Below, one piece after another: positions 1 to 12,394 of a stretch of DNA of 64,000 nucleotides. The notes under the pieces are model-generated. The model saw only the letters and a list, made by a program, of their open reading frames with translations, ran no database searches and was not told the origin of the DNA. The position numbers and the translations under genes were made by a program. Each line of letters begins with the position of its first letter. Within the stretch, counting starts at the first letter, position 1. The stretch comes from Sequoia sempervirens (Eukaryota > Streptophyta > Pinopsida > Cupressales > Cupressaceae), in assembly GCA_007258455.2 (NCBI GenBank), contig VDFB02373365.1:225894194-225958193 (forward strand). Direction: 5' to 3'.

Positions 1-132
1 TAAATCCGGCACTAAACCCGATGCTAAACCCGGTGCTAAACTTGGTGCTAAACCCAGTGCTAAATTCAGCACTAAACTTGATGCTAAACCTAGCGCTAAA
101 TCTGGTGCTAAATCCAACGCTAAACTGGGGGC
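1..132. repeat. 12-bp minisatellite, about 11 units
   Basis: Eleven consecutive 12-base units of the form taaa-YYYRR-YGC (for example TAAACCCGGTGC) run from the first base of the window to about 132, where the register decays into gctaattagtgcc. The array continues out of the window to the left. Its core, GCGCTAAA or GCACTAAA, is shared with the 21-bp arrays at 20458 and 22135 inside the leader of gypsy element G1. It may therefore be a remnant of the leader of a related element rather than an independent satellite. No gene is associated with it. Confidence 0.9.
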
Positions 133-1591
133 TAATTAGTGCCTAATTTAGTGCCTACTTGTTTTGATCAGCACAAAAAACACCAAAAATAGCACCATCC
201 CAATAAATAACGCTGACTTTTTCAAAAAATTGGAGAAAAATACATTAAAATAGTGGGTGGAAGCAAAAAAGGAAGCTAATCACAAGGATTTGTTGTAGTG
301 GCCCCACCTTAATCTTTTCTCTTTTGTTTGAGAATGTTTGGAGCTCTTCCAACACTAGCATTCTTCTAGCTATGCTAGTTTTTTATGTTGAATATGATTA
401 GACAATCTAGAGATTCTTTGGATCATCTTTATGAAATGAAGCTAGACGAGTTTTTGAAACTTTTTGTGTGGGAAGCTACCTCAACTCCTATTTAGATGAA
501 TATATCTATCCTTCTACCATGGTTTTAAACCATAGTTAGATGATATCAATCATATGTATTTCTAATCCAAGTTTGATTGCCCCTCCATTATTCTTATGAT
601 AATTGATCATAACTACGTTTGAATATTTTTATTAGAAAATAATGATATTTCCTTATCTTATTCCAAAAGATCTCTTTACTTGGATGTTCTAGATGATCTA
701 CATATATTTGACTTTATCATGTCTCTAAACATTGGTAACTAAGTTTTTAAATGTTTTTATCTCTTCTTATTCATTGATTTTATAGATGAACCAAAGATCA
801 TCTAGCAAATGGTGTGGGTCTCATGATATTCGATCTTCACTTCCTCTCATTATCTATTCTTTCCCAATTCTTCTAAGCTCCATATGTTTCCACTATGCAA
901 GGATTCATGAGCTTCTATAAGTACAAGTTAAACCTTAATGTAAATTTATTTTTGGTTTTCAATATAAGAAGATCCTTTGTACTTTTAATATATTGATAAT
1001 TGATCATTAATATTTTATATTTTGATTAATATAAGTTCATATTTTGTCTTTTCTTCTTTATGGCTCATCCTAGAAAGTACTTTGTTTTTGTGTTCATGAA
1101 CATATTTTATTTTATCTACTTCTAACCTTAGTTTGAAGTGACTTAATTTTGTATGTTTGAATTATCATTAGTCAGAGAAGTTAATTAATGTCATTTTGTG
1201 CATAGGTAGGTTTGTATAACATAAGTTAAGGAAACCCTACTATAAGTGTTTTAATATTCATGGATGAGTTGCTTGATTTTGTAAGATAATTATGATTAGT
1301 CACCACCTTTCATGCACTTTTCTCCATTTTTTTTAATTTATTTCTTATCATTATCCTCCTAACCATATCTTCTTTTAACAATTATCCTTATCTTGTCACT
1401 TTTCTTTTATGTTGGAAGAATAAGTTTGACTAGTTTCTATTATACATCTTTAAGAGTTTTATTGACCTAGTTGTAGTTTAATGGTAGAATATAAAGGAAA
1501 TATAGCTTTCTCTAGAGACTCCCACATATATTTATGAAAAAAAAATCAATGATAGGTTCACATGATATTGGATCTTCTCAATGTTGGAGAT
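133..1591. other. AT-rich non-coding stretch, nothing recognised
   Basis: No open frame of useful length, LTR end, primer site or RNA gene could be supported here. It is AT-rich with scattered stops in all frames. A short tRNA A-box-like string near 1470 is not followed by a B box. Confidence 0.5.
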
Positions 1592-4500
1592 TGTTGGTGT
1601 TATCATTAGTGTTGTCATTGATGTCAGCCCCTAGTGTGGATGTGTTGTGATTTGATGTCACATTGATGTCAACCTCTAGTATGGTCAAGGAGATTGTTGC
1701 ACTATGTTGGCATTAGTGTTATGATTTGATGTCAACCTCTAGTGTGGTCAAGTTGAGAAGTGTTTGTGGTATTGAGTAGGTGTTGCAGATGTTGTAGATA
1801 TGATGAGAAGGTGTTTGTGGTGTTATTGATGTAGCTGGTTCATTTGGTTTCCAAGTGCTTTTGAGAAAATTAGAATAAAAGAGTGTGCAATGTGACAGAG
1901 GTGTGTTCAATGTTGTGCTTTGTATTTCTTCATGGTTGAAGATATGATTGTGTGGTTCTGATATGATGATTAGAAGTGTTCAAAAGTTCTATATAGAGTT
2001 TCAAGTTTTGGATCATGTGGAAGTGGAAGTTGTGCTTGGCAATGTGTTTGCCTTTATAGAAGGTTGTCTAGGAGAAATGGAATTGCTTTGCATTTCTCCA
2101 CATTGTGGTTTCTTGTCTTGTGGATTTGGGAACATGCTAATATTGTATGTATCTACCTTCCCTTGGATTTTTGTGTGTTCAAGAGTTATGTAAGGTTGGT
2201 TAGTGAGTTGTGTTTTGTGGTAGTGTTGTTGGTTGCACAAGATGATGGTATTCTCAATTTCAGGTGGTTGTGGCAGTGTTGCAAAATACTCGATGGTGCT
2301 AGAATATTTTGGGATGTTTTGTGGATTTTGTGGAGTTTTTCTTTATGGTCCATATGGTGTTTCCAAACCTAGAGAGGTGTGTGTGTGGTCACTTGCTAGT
2401 GTCAATGCAAGTTTGGTTGACCTGGGTGCTAGCACCAATTGTGGTGGTCATTTATTGTTTGTGGAAGCATGTTGAAGCGTATCAATGTAGATTTGGGTCC
2501 TAGTTAACCCTTAGTGTGGTTTTTCTTCACTTATTTCCATCATGGAAGTGTTGGTGCTGACCTATTTAGTGGTTGCATGTTTGAGGTGCATACATTTCAT
2601 TATGGCTTACATGGAGAATTTTTTTGAGGTTGTGGAGGATATATAAGCAAGGTTAATTATTGGAGATGTGAGTGGCAAATGTGTGATGCAAAGCAAGGTA
2701 ACACCACCAAAATTCACTCAGCCAATCCTTGTCAAACTCTTTAAACATCAAAGAAATTATTTTTCTTCACAAGTTTCCATTATTCCTCAAAATTTAAGGG
2801 TGGTTGTTTTTTAACAACAAACCTAAAAATCTGTTGCTGCGCTTTGAATATGGCTTGAAATGGAGCAACAAATTCATGTTGTTGGGTTATAACTTCCAGA
2901 CCAGAATTGATCTCCAAGAATGAAAACTTGATTCAAATACCCATTTGGCCCTTATTTAACATATCTCAAAATTAGGGTAGGTTGTTTTGTACAGAAACCC
3001 TCAAAATTGAACTGTTTTCCCTCAAATAAGGCCTACTAGGGTTTCTGGCTACTTTCACCAAAACGCTTGTAACTTTCTTAATACTCAATGAAAATCAATG
3101 AAACAAAAATAAAATGAAATTAGATTTGCATAAAAACAACCTCCAATTGGTTTTAAATCATTAATCAACTGTAACAAGCCATACCAAGCTCTAAAAAAAA
3201 ATTATGTTCAGAAATGCAGAAACAAGGATGTCTTTTATTGATTTCACTTCAAAAATGTCACCACCAACTTTGGTTTTGACCTCCCCAAGGCTATTTAAAC
3301 ATTTACAACCATTTTCTAATGGTTCTCAACCAACTTTTCAACTTACAACCATTCAAATTCTCACTTTATGCAACATTGACCCTTCATATTCCACATTGTG
3401 CAATTTGACAACATTTTACATTTTTTTGCAACAAGACCCCTAATGACCCAAAACTGAATCAAACACCTATGAAATGGTCTTATAAGACCTTATTACATGA
3501 AATGAACTCAAGTAAAACAAAATTTCAACATTTGACCCATCTTGGGGCATGAAAACCTGTGGGTGCCCCTGCACCAATGTGTGAATGTTGTATAATGTGA
3601 ATGTGATCAAGTGTGGTGATATGAATGTGATCTTAAATGTATAAGGCTACCAAATGCAGTGAGCAAAAGGTTTCTATATTTTTAGCGTGCCTGAAGTTGT
3701 TGGAGGCAGTGCCAAAGGTTGTAGATGGTGCATAATTGTAGTGGTAAATTTTTTTTATTGCTTTGAGATAGAGAATCTCTCTATAACAGTCTTCTTCTCT
3801 TCTTCTTTCTTCTGGATAGTGAGTTCTTTGGGCAGTGAGCCCTTGGTAGTGAGCCATTCTTCTATTTTGGGTAGTGATCCCTTCTGGTAGAGAGCCTATT
3901 GTATTTGGTCTTTCTATTCATATATATGTGAGTTAATCCTCACCATGGTTTTTCCCTAATTAGGTTTTTCCACATAAATCTAGTGTTCTCTTGTGTATTG
4001 ATGCAAAAGCATCTAGGGTGTAAGAGAAATCTTGCATCACCCAAAAAAACAAAAAAATTGTTGTTTCTTTTCAATAAGGGCTAAATTTGGTAGGGTTACT
4101 ATTTTTGTAAATTTACATTTATGCACACTTGGACACGAAATATTACAAAGACCTCTAGAATGGTAAATTGAAGCCAATGGCGAAGAAATCACTTCAATAC
4201 CATTTGTCATTTGAGAGATTAGAATTTTAATTTTCAAAAATCCTAGCAAAATCTTCAAGGTCAATTTTGAGGCACTTAGAGGCTTCGGATGGGCCTAAAA
4301 TTTGGTGGAAAATGATAGTTGGCCTTTAGGCCCTACTTTCTAAAAAGGTATTATAATAGAAAATCCAACATTTGATTGAATCAAAAGTTATTACCCTGCG
4401 AAGCTATAATACCAAAATTAATAAAATTTCAAAATATCTTCCTAAGGAAGTTACACTTTCCAAAAGATTCTAGAGTGGTTACACCTTCCAAATAAAGGAT

Positions 4501-4868
4501 GTAAGGGGGGGCTACAGAGTGGAGGCCAAAGCAAAGTAGATGGTGGCTTTGATTTGTAGATTTGCAGATTTATGTAATCAGAAAGCCCATGTGATGGAAA
4601 ATATAATGTTGTAATTTCATTTTAATTTCAATGATAATAGAAAATATTTTCTTTCCTTCTTGCATTTTTTTTGTACCATTATTTGTTTTTTTTGTGAGTT
4701 TTAGTTTGTAAGGGGAGTACCTTTCATCATGTATGGTGTTGAATGTGTTTATGTTTTATATATTTACATTCTACTGATGATTAATAAGGTTTTTACGGTT
4801 AATGAGGGTTTAAGGTCTTAATGTACAATTGATTCACCCCCCTTCTCAGTTGTCTTGTGTGTCTAAAA
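1592..4868 (+). mobile_element. Copia-A 5' LTR, interrupted
   Basis: The left end TGTTGGTGTTATCATTAG resembles the copia-C 3' LTR at 31201 (both carry a 'gttgtcatt...cattgatgtca' opening). A later block near 1850 ('ttccaagtgcttttgagaaaatta') matches 31368 ('taccaagttcttttgagaaaatta'). The right end, a 'gattcaccccccttctcagttgtc' tail followed by an initiator-Met primer site, is typical of long copia LTRs. About 2.7-3.56 kb does not look like LTR and is probably an insertion. The left limit is set by TG plus similarity. The right limit is uncertain by a few bases because the expected final CA is mutated. Confidence 0.6.
2690..3560. other. Unidentified segment inside the copia-A LTR
   Basis: This stretch interrupts LTR-like sequence that resumes around 3560 with GTG-rich, then 'agtgagccc' motifs. 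It contains no long open frame, no clear terminal inverted repeat and no target duplication that I could pair. It is probably an older insertion of unknown class. Confidence 0.35.
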
Positions 4869-4870
4869 AT

Positions 4871-4881
4871 TGGTATCAGAG
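4871..4881 (+). other. Primer binding site, initiator-Met tRNA (copia-A)
   Basis: TGGTATCAGAG is the standard plant copia primer site complementary to the 3' end of initiator methionine tRNA. It lies 2-4 bases after the LTR end and 45 bases before the gag start codon. Confidence 0.9.
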
Positions 4882-4925
4882 TTGTGGTTCCTTGGAAGAA
4901 GCTTAACCGCTTAAGGTAAATTTGA

Positions 4926-6264
4926 ATGGCACACAAGAAGGGTGTCAAAGCTCCTATGTTTCGATAGAACAGATTATGCTTACTACAAAGCCAAGATGGA
5001 AACATTTATTATCTCTCTAGGGTTTGCAGTCTAGAGGTTAGCTGAAACTAGATATACTATGCCTGCTAATGGTGTAACAAGTGATGATGAGGTCAAGGAT
5101 TATGAAAATAATGACAAAGAAAGGAATGTTATCATGAGTGGTCTTTCTGATTCTAAACTTGGAAAAGTGATGTCTCAAAACTACTAAAGAGTTCTGGGTG
5201 AAGTTGTAGAGAATTTATGGTGAAGACATTACAACCTACATGCTCAAAGTGGATGAATTTGTTAATTTCATCAATGGTCTTGGTGGTAAGCTGGAAGAAA
5301 GTGAAGTTGTAAAAAAGGTACTAAGAAATCTTCCTAAAAATTATAGTTCTAAAGTTTGTGCTATTGAGTAAGCTCAAAATTTGGATAAATATTCTAGATA
5401 TCAGATGTTTGGTGCTTTAATTTGTTACCAATTGAGAGAGTTTGGTCAAGATACTACAAATAAATAAATTTTATTTAAATTCAACAAGGCAGAGAAGGAT
5501 GATGAATCAGATCCTAATGATCTTGATGAGGTGGAAGCAAATTTTGTAAGGAGATTGAAAAAGGGCATAGGCAAATAAAGAGGTAAGTTACCCTTTAAGT
5601 GTTTCAATTGTGGAAATATAGGTCATTATGCTTATAAATGTCCAATCAAAGTTGTAAATGACAAACACAAGGATCATAAAGGAAATTTTGTCAAGAAGAG
5701 TTATTATGTTGAGAAAGATAATGGTGTATTTGATTTTGAGGAATCAGACTATCCTGATGAGGATAGTGATGAATGCTTGTTCATGGCTCTAAATTTTGAA
5801 CTAATTCTACTAATCGTGAAAGATGTGTGAAGGAAAGTTCTCTAGAAATAGGTCACAATATTTAAGGAACTATGTTGACTACTTTTCATGCAAGATAGGA
5901 GAGAAATTATTCAATAATTGATAGTATATGCTTAAATCATATGATAGGTGACAAGAGCAAGTTTGTTAAACTTCAGAAGTATGATGGTGGTATTGTTAAG
6001 TTTGGTGATGATACATCTACTAAGATCTATGGAAAAGGTTCAATTAGTTTTGATGAAAAGCATAAATAGATAATGTTCTTTATGTCAAGGGTCTCTAGCA
6101 TAATCTTCTCAATGTAGGAAAAATGTGTAGTAGAGGATAAAATTTGGTGTTTTTGGATGATGGTTTTGAAATTAGAAAAGGAAGCTTTGGAACTTTGGTT
6201 GTTGCAAGAGCAAGGATAGAAGGAAATGTTTATTAGCTCAAAGGTGGTGGTGTTAAGTGATTTA
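4926..6264 (+). pseudogene. Copia-A gag and protease, truncated
   Basis: Remnant of the 5' part of a Ty1/copia polyprotein. Translation from the ATG at 4926 (MAHKKGVKAP) gives a UBN2-type copia Gag with several frameshifts and stops. It includes a CCHC zinc knuckle at 5600-5641 (CFNCGNIGHYAYKC, spacing CX2CX4HX4C) that binds RNA in the virus-like particle. An acidic stretch (DEDSDECLFMAL) follows, then a decayed aspartic protease region around 5920-6100 in which the expected D-S-G reads as D-S-I. Copia-C at 27166 has the same order and closely similar motifs, so the two belong to one family. The frame is cut at 6264 by the LTR of copia-B, and integrase and RT are absent. Not functional. Confidence 0.85.
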
Positions 6265-7466
6265 TGTTGAAAAGTCTGGATAACTAAAAGGGGGGGTGAA
6301 TTAGTTATCATGAAACAATTTTCTTTACTTTAATTAATCCAGAGCAATCTTAAATCAATCAGATAATAATAAAGCACATAACAACACCATGCACAATGAA
6401 CACCAGAATTTACGTGGAAACCCAAGATGGGAAAAACCACAAAGAATGATAATTCTCAATTATAGAACACTAGTTAAGGTGACACCGGTTAAGGTGATTT
6501 TTACAAAGGGCTCACTACCAAAATGCTCATTATAGGTAAGGCTCACTATTGGGGGGCTCATTGCCCAAGATACAAGAACTAGCTATTATAGCTGAGAGAC
6601 AGCTTACTATTGGAGTATATGTTACAAAACTGAACTACTATAATTGCATCTACATATGCATGAATATATTTCTTGCTGAAGCACAACATTTATCTATAGT
6701 AGATCCAATCAAGAATCTTCTGCCTACCTTCCTTTTACAACCTCTGCACTACTGATTACTTCTTCTTGATACTTACCTTTTGCTTCCTTCTCTGTTTCTT
6801 GTTGCATAATCCTTCACACCCTTTTCTCTATTCGTACACACCACACTTATTGTTCAAAACCAAAGAGATGTTCAATATATATATGTACCCATAGAAAAAA
6901 ATAAGTCATCCTAGAAAAACATGTTAGCTTGAAGAAAAACCTTGAAATATTCAATAAGGCTTGGTACGCTAGCATCGGATACAAAAAATAGGTCACACAT
7001 AAATATCTCTTTACCATGTTATGACAAGACCCATATATAGGTCATACATAAGATAAGCATAATTATTAAAAGATAGCAAACTTTGAATTACATGAGATAA
7101 ATTTTTTAGTCGATGGGAATGCCACAACCAAGCCCAAGTCTTGATCTCCATCAATTTTAGTACTAACTGAAGGAATGCAATTAGACATACCAAAACTTGT
7201 AACATGCTACATGAATGTTCAGATAGAAAGGATACCTGAAATAATCTTTGAGAACAACAACCAACATCAAAAGATTAGTCTTCATTATTCTGCATTAACT
7301 AACTTTCACAGATGTCCCAAACAAGAGTACTGCCATAACCGGATCAAGGATAACATCCATACCACACAACATCATAGGATAGATCATTTTTGTATATCAT
7401 CTAAAGCATAACCTTCTAGATCCCAAGTTTTGACATCAATGACAACAATGCCAAATCTTCTCAACA
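6265..7466 (-). mobile_element. Copia-B 3' LTR
   Basis: On the minus strand the LTR starts TGTTGAGAAG at 7466 and ends CTTTTCAACA at 6265, giving a matching TGTTGA/TCAACA inverted end pair and a length of 1202 bp. A polypurine tract lies immediately upstream (7467-7481). Inside, 'tttttcccatcttgggtttccacgtaaattctggtgttc' type sequence and a C-run near the 3' end are typical of long plant copia LTRs. It is inserted in copia-A, with ATTTA (6260-6264) as the flanking target half. The other half and the 5' LTR were not found, so the element is truncated upstream of its extra ORF. Confidence 0.75.
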
Positions 7467-7481
7467 ATCTCCCTCTTTGGC
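7467..7481 (-). other. Polypurine tract (copia-B)
   Basis: Minus-strand GCCAAAGAGGGAGAT directly precedes the LTR start. This is the plus-strand priming site for reverse transcription and fixes the orientation of the LTR. Confidence 0.8.
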
Positions 7482-7794
7482 ATTGATGGAAAAATAGCAA
7501 AAATTCAAAAACATAAAAACTGCAAACAAAAGACTCCAAGCACTCCCCCTTTCTCAAGCAATTCAATTCCTCTTTTTTTTTGTTTTTCTCTTCATTTTCT
7601 CCCCCTTTTTTCCATCAAAGGAAAAGGGCTAAATAAGAACATTCAAGAAATCAAGTAAAAATAACACTTTTCACATGAAAAAATTTCTTGTACCTTTCTC
7701 TCATAGTTGGAAGAATCCTCTTTGAAGCTTGCATAGTAGAAACCATTTTGGAACACATACTGTCTAGTAGAGCCAACAACTCAAATGATGATGA

Positions 7795-8505
7795 CTAGTC
7801 CAAAGACAGGGGTAGAAGTTCACAATCCTCTACATCAGAAAGTATCCCAGAGAGATGATCCAACCGGACCTCAACAATTTCTTTGACCAACGAAAAAGTT
7901 TTAACCAAATCTTCCCTCTGTCTCTGAGTAGACAATAACTCAGCTTGCAACTCACCAACTCTTATTCTTTTTTTTCTATCTTTATCTTTGAAGAAGTCAA
8001 AACACTTCCCAATATCATTCAATTCAGATTCAATAGCTTCAATTCTGCTTCTAAAGTTGTCAACAATAGCAGGCCACCGGAGACAATACCTATAGATGTT
8101 AGACATCTCCTTAATGCATTTTGTTGTCTCACCAATGTGTTTGGATAACTTTTGTTTGGATTTGACACACCTTAGACTTTTAATCATAGCTTGGATCTTA
8201 TGTCCTTCAGATCCTTCCCACAACAACCTTTCTTCAACAACTTCTACTAGATCATTTGGTAACAAGTCAAAAACAATAGAAACAATAGTACCCTTTTTGA
8301 GCAAATAATCAACTAAGGCATCTTCAATTCTAGGCCTACTGATTGGAGAGCAAGCATACCACTTTTCACCAATATTTTTCATATCACCCTCATCCAACAC
8401 CAAAAGAATGTCATCTAGATCGAAAGAGTCAGATCCAGGTAGAGACTCTTCTTCCTTCTCCTTCTTGTCTATGAGCGAATGAGCACCCCTTATGAAAATT
8501 CCCTT
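7795..8505 (-). pseudogene. Extra 3' ORF of copia-B, coiled-coil protein
   Basis: An open frame of 237 codons without a start lies between the lost pol gene and the polypurine tract of copia-B. That is the position of the additional (env-like) ORF of Maximus/SIRE-type copia elements. The protein opens with a charged KKEKEEES stretch and an acidic D-rich patch. A globular-looking middle follows (IGEKWYACSPISRPRIEDAL), then heptad-rich helices (from about residue 140: SRIEAIESELNDIGKCF, ELQAELLSTQRQREDLVK) that should form coiled coils. I see no signal peptide or membrane segment, so an envelope role is unsupported. A TAA at 8506-8508 (one transition from CAA) is followed upstream by plausible continuing codons, so the frame was longer. 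The role is inferred from position only. Confidence 0.6.
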
Positions 8506-9533
8506 TTACATTTCCTCAATTTAGAAAACAAAATTAGAAGGTGAAAATCCACATCAGCCCACTTCCTTCATTCCACTTGGTGTCTGTTTTGTGTGTCGAC
8601 AGAAGAATCTCTATCGAGCATGCCCACATGGCATGCAGACATCCGTGCAATGCGCTTACATCCCTGACAGATTCATGCATCTGGAGCCTGTAGAGGCATT
8701 ACACTTCCCATTGGGGGTTGATTTGTAATGCCCCTCTTCGACCAACTGACCTGAATATGGTCGTTTTTCTCATGCCACCTTCAAAAAGACTCTCCATTCC
8801 TTCCTTCATTTTAGCCTCTATTAATCTTCTACGGAATCTTTCTTGCATTCTCAAGCATCCATCACTCTCAAGCAGCACTTTGGCACTTCATAGCAGCAAC
8901 AACAACACTCCATCAACTCAAAATAATAGCACATCCACCACATATGGTAAGATGGCCCTATCCTTTGATGAAGATTTTGGTTTGTAAACCTAAAAATAAT
9001 AGCCATTCTTGAGCTAGTGTTATGTCTTGCATAATTAAAACTTTACCATTCAACGCATCTATGTTCTATGTGTATGAAAATCTCGAACTAGCATGAATGA
9101 GTAAGAGAACACAATGAACTGACAGTGTAACTAGTGGAAAATTACACCACTTTGTCCAAAGTATTCATCACCCCTATTTTGAAATGGATGTCACACACTC
9201 ATCCACCATTCTAACTCTATTTTTTAAGACCATTCATATTCTATGCATAGGAAATTCCCTTCATTGGGTAATCTTTAACCCCAAGAACAACCTATATATG
9301 ATAAGTTCACTATGTCTCATCTAATAGGAAAAACATGTGTTTCTATAATCTACCAATTCAAATCTAGCTTTAGCTTTATAGACTCCACTCTATTGAAGTA
9401 GTTAATAACATATATAAGCTATTCCCTTCATTGGGTTATCATAACCCCAATATTAACCTATGAACTCCCCATGGCTCTATCTTATGAATATCTAGTTCAT
9501 AACAAATAACTTCATTATATAAAGTATAGCTAT
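8506..9533. other. Non-coding flank between copia-B and G1
   Basis: No gene is recognised. Two related copies of a roughly 75-bp block starting 'ttcccttcattgggt' lie at about 9255-9325 and 9421-9490. A GC-richer patch lies at 8580-8760. This is the outer left flank of G1. Confidence 0.45.
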
Positions 9534-10672
9534 TGTAAGCGTAGGAATGAGGAAAACAATCTAAACATGCTTCTACACCTCTAAATAAGACATTGCATCT
9601 AAGATTTAAAGAAATTAAACTAATTTAAACTAAAAATCTTCAGAAATCTATCCTATTGCTCTCTAACTCTAAAGGATCTCTCTAATTTACTTTGCTCTTA
9701 GATTTAGAAGCTAATTAAACTATTGAAATGACATTTAGAGAATGAGAAATGAACTATTCTATTTCCTATGTGATTAAATATGCAAATCTATTGTAATGGC
9801 AGCCATGACTGCAAATGTTGGATGCTTGATTGCTACTTGATGGATGCTGGATGAATGCTTGATGCTTGATTGCTTGAATGTGTGGATGCTTGGAAAACCT
9901 GCAGAGTAAGATTGCACAAGTTAGGATCCATTTCCTGTAGCCAAAGAGCTGTATTTATAGCTTTCACGGCAGCACATTTGCACAGGGATACAGGATAAGG
10001 GGCTGTGATTCAATCTGGAGAATTGAATGGCATGGGATGAGAAGATGGAGTTGATCATGGAGGATTGTTCCTCCCCATGAAAATACTAGGCAAGATGTGA
10101 GGGAAGATTGGAGGAAGGAGATTGAGAGGACTTCCTACAGGTTTGTCCCCGAAGCTCTTCCTGTGAATGAAAGTTGCATTAATTAGATTTTAAAAAATCT
10201 AATTTTATTGGTGAGTGAATAGTATAAATGATTTATGCATTAATTTAAATAATTTTAATTTATTTAAATTTAGCAAAAGGGGAATAAATAATTTAATAAA
10301 TCAAACTATAGAGTTTGTTTATTAAATTAAAACAAAAGGAAAATGATAATTAAATAAAAGATTTTAGGATATCTTTATTTAATTAAGAAGAAATGTGATG
10401 AGGTAATTAAATAACACAAACTATTTCAGTTGTGTATTTAATTTATGATAGAAGTATAAAAGAAGTAATAATGATAATAATTAAATAAAACAAAGTTTTT
10501 AATTTTGTTTATTTAAGAGAGAAATAATATGATGAAATAGAAGAATTAATAATGAACTTAATATAAATAAATATTTCTATTTATTTATTAAGTAGATGAA
10601 TTTTAAGATTAATTAATCAAATAAATCGTATTTAATTAATTAGATTCTCTAGACCATTTTTAGGTGTCTACA
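9534..10672 (-). mobile_element. G1 3' LTR (1139 bp)
   Basis: It aligns along its length with 22371-23584 (shared blocks 'gatttgtaagctaattaaactattgaaatgac', 'cctgcagagtaagatt'). On the minus strand it starts TGTAGACACCTAAA and ends CGCTTACA. The half of the LTR next to the internal region is rich in TTAAATAA-type strings. It is about 75 bp shorter than its partner through indels in that AT-rich part. Confidence 0.92.
9952..9959 (-). promoter_or_regulatory. TATA box in the G1 3' LTR
   Basis: Minus-strand TATAAATA, in the context CTATAAATACAGC, is conserved with the copy in the 5' LTR at 22792. This is the canonical plant TATA form and the likely core promoter of the element. Confidence 0.65.
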
Positions 10673-10686
10673 TTTTGCCCCTCTTT
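10673..10686 (-). other. Polypurine tract (G1)
   Basis: Minus-strand AAAGAGGGGCAAAA abuts the TGTAGACACC start of the 3' LTR. It is the plus-strand primer site and fixes the left internal boundary of G1. Confidence 0.9.
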
Positions 10687-10859
10687 GAAGTGATGTGTTT
10701 ACGCATTGCTTCGAAGAATGATTTTACCTCAGCTGTCAGTATTGATGAAAGGGTTAAAATATGCCCCTGATTTGCCCCAAATGTTTGAATTTTGAAATGA
10801 TAGCGATGTATGCCCCCTCAGGAGATAAATTGATGAATTTTGAATTTCATGATTGATTA

Positions 10860-11090
10860 TGATGATGATTTGATGATAGAGAAATGATTTATCTCCTGAT
10901 AAAGAAATATTGATTCCTCCAGTTGATTATGATGATGATTGATGATCCTGATTGCTTAGAAGATTATTGATCTCATGATAGGTGAGATTCAATGATTGAT
11001 TGATGATTGACCTCATGATAGGTGAGGATCAATGATAGATTGATGATTGATTAACCTCATGATAGGCGAGGATCAATGATAGATGCTCAC
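10860..11090. repeat. GATGATTGAT-rich tandem repeat, about 3 units of 40-45 bp
   Basis: Three diverged units share 'ctcatgataggtgaggatcaatgat' and follow one another from about 10970 to 11087, embedded in GATGATTGAT microsatellite-like sequence. They lie in the non-coding region between the G1 integrase and its polypurine tract. Confidence 0.75.
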
Positions 11091-12394
11091 AAGATTTGAT
11101 CAAAGTCTCATCAGAGCTGATTCAGATTTGATTAGGCAATGTGGTTTGACTTCTTTGATTGATATGATATGCCCCAGTATAAGATCAATTAATGTACTAG
11201 GACTTGATGATGCAAAATTATGAATAGAATAGGGGATGGGATGAGGAAGAGATAATGATAGGAGAAGATGAAAAGTAAGTAAGCACAAATGGATTCAAGG
11301 ATAAACGTGATGTTACCCCGGTCAAGTTGCAAGCCAAGATTGATTGATGATGATGATGCTGATATGAGTGTTGTTGATGAGGGAAGGATACATCCTGAAA
11401 CAACACAAAAGGATAGGGAAGGATACATCCCGATGATGATGATAATGATTGGATAAAGGCCTGTAACAAGGTTGGGAACAAAACCAAGGATGTAATTAAA
11501 TGATTTGTGCTAGACTTAATAGATTAAGATTGGATGGAATTTGAGATGATTGAAATGAAAGAAAATGATTCAGAAAGAGATGATATTCTAAGAAATATTG
11601 AAGAGATGGTGATATGATGTAGAGAGGGAATACGTGTAGCTTTTGAGATTGAAATTTGGTAGCTTTTGAAACAATCTAAAATGCATATGCAAGACTAATA
11701 TGGATGCAATCTATTTTAACCATGCAATTCTAAGTGTCATTTCAATAATCTTTTGATTTTGCTTTGTATCATCACTGAGCTTTTAAAAATGTTGAAAGAA
11801 AATACAAGCATCAATGATATGAGATAGACCAATGATGACCTAAGTACTGCTTTCATGATTTTTGATATTGCAAGCGAACACAAGCATCAAGGTATAATTA
11901 AACTGAGATGACCTGAGCATTTCTTGCGTAAGTAGACAAGAATTAATCATTTTCTTAAGTGAATCAGAATTTCATCCATGATACTTGGTAGAGCACTTCC
12001 TGCAACAATTCACAAAATAATAATGACTAACTCACAAACAGCAAACAAAGAAAAGGTATCATTCTCCTTCCTTGCTTCTCTAGTTTGATACATCATCGAG
12101 TAGCTCCAAAGAAATGATAAGAAAATGATAAAAATAAAAAGCACAATAATTCAAATTCTACTTAATGTATTTTCAAATCATTATTCAGATTAGATCATCG
12201 ATGTTGAAATGTGTGTGCTGATGTTTGCATGATATTCTCAGATGTTTGACCAAATGATGTAACCTAAAGACCTATCCTAGGGGTCTTGGGGACTGATCAA
12301 AGATTAGTCTTGCCTACGTTATACATGCAGAGACCACGTAGTTTGACTGACACAGACTCCACTTTCTGACTGATGTAGACTCTATTTTTGCGTT
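11091..12394 (-). other. G1 3' non-coding region
   Basis: About 1.3 kb between the tandem repeats, with no protein-coding similarity. It contains a doubled 'ggaaggatacatcc' motif (near 11383 and 11419). Several short open frames here are low-complexity shadows of GAT-rich sequence. Confidence 0.5.

Noticed and set aside
1455..1525. tRNA-like string 'tagtttaatggtaga'
   Set aside because: A-box-like only; no B box at the right distance and no cloverleaf can be drawn.
1948..2503. Several overlapping short ORFs in the copia-A LTR
   Set aside because: They are in different frames over the same LTR sequence, Cys/Val/Leu-rich from GT-rich DNA, with no domain.
3555..3580. Possible minus-strand primer site (TTGGTGCAGGGGCAC)
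   Set aside because: No LTR end or partner LTR is seen around it; the match to TGG-type sites is short.
10860..11090. Regularly spaced repeats resembling a CRISPR array
   Set aside because: The units are contiguous and degenerate with no unique spacers, and the DNA is from a plant nucleus.
11100..11487. Overlapping minus-strand Ser/Leu-rich frames
   Set aside because: They are in the G1 3' non-coding region, overlap one another in different frames and reflect GATGATGA-rich sequence.
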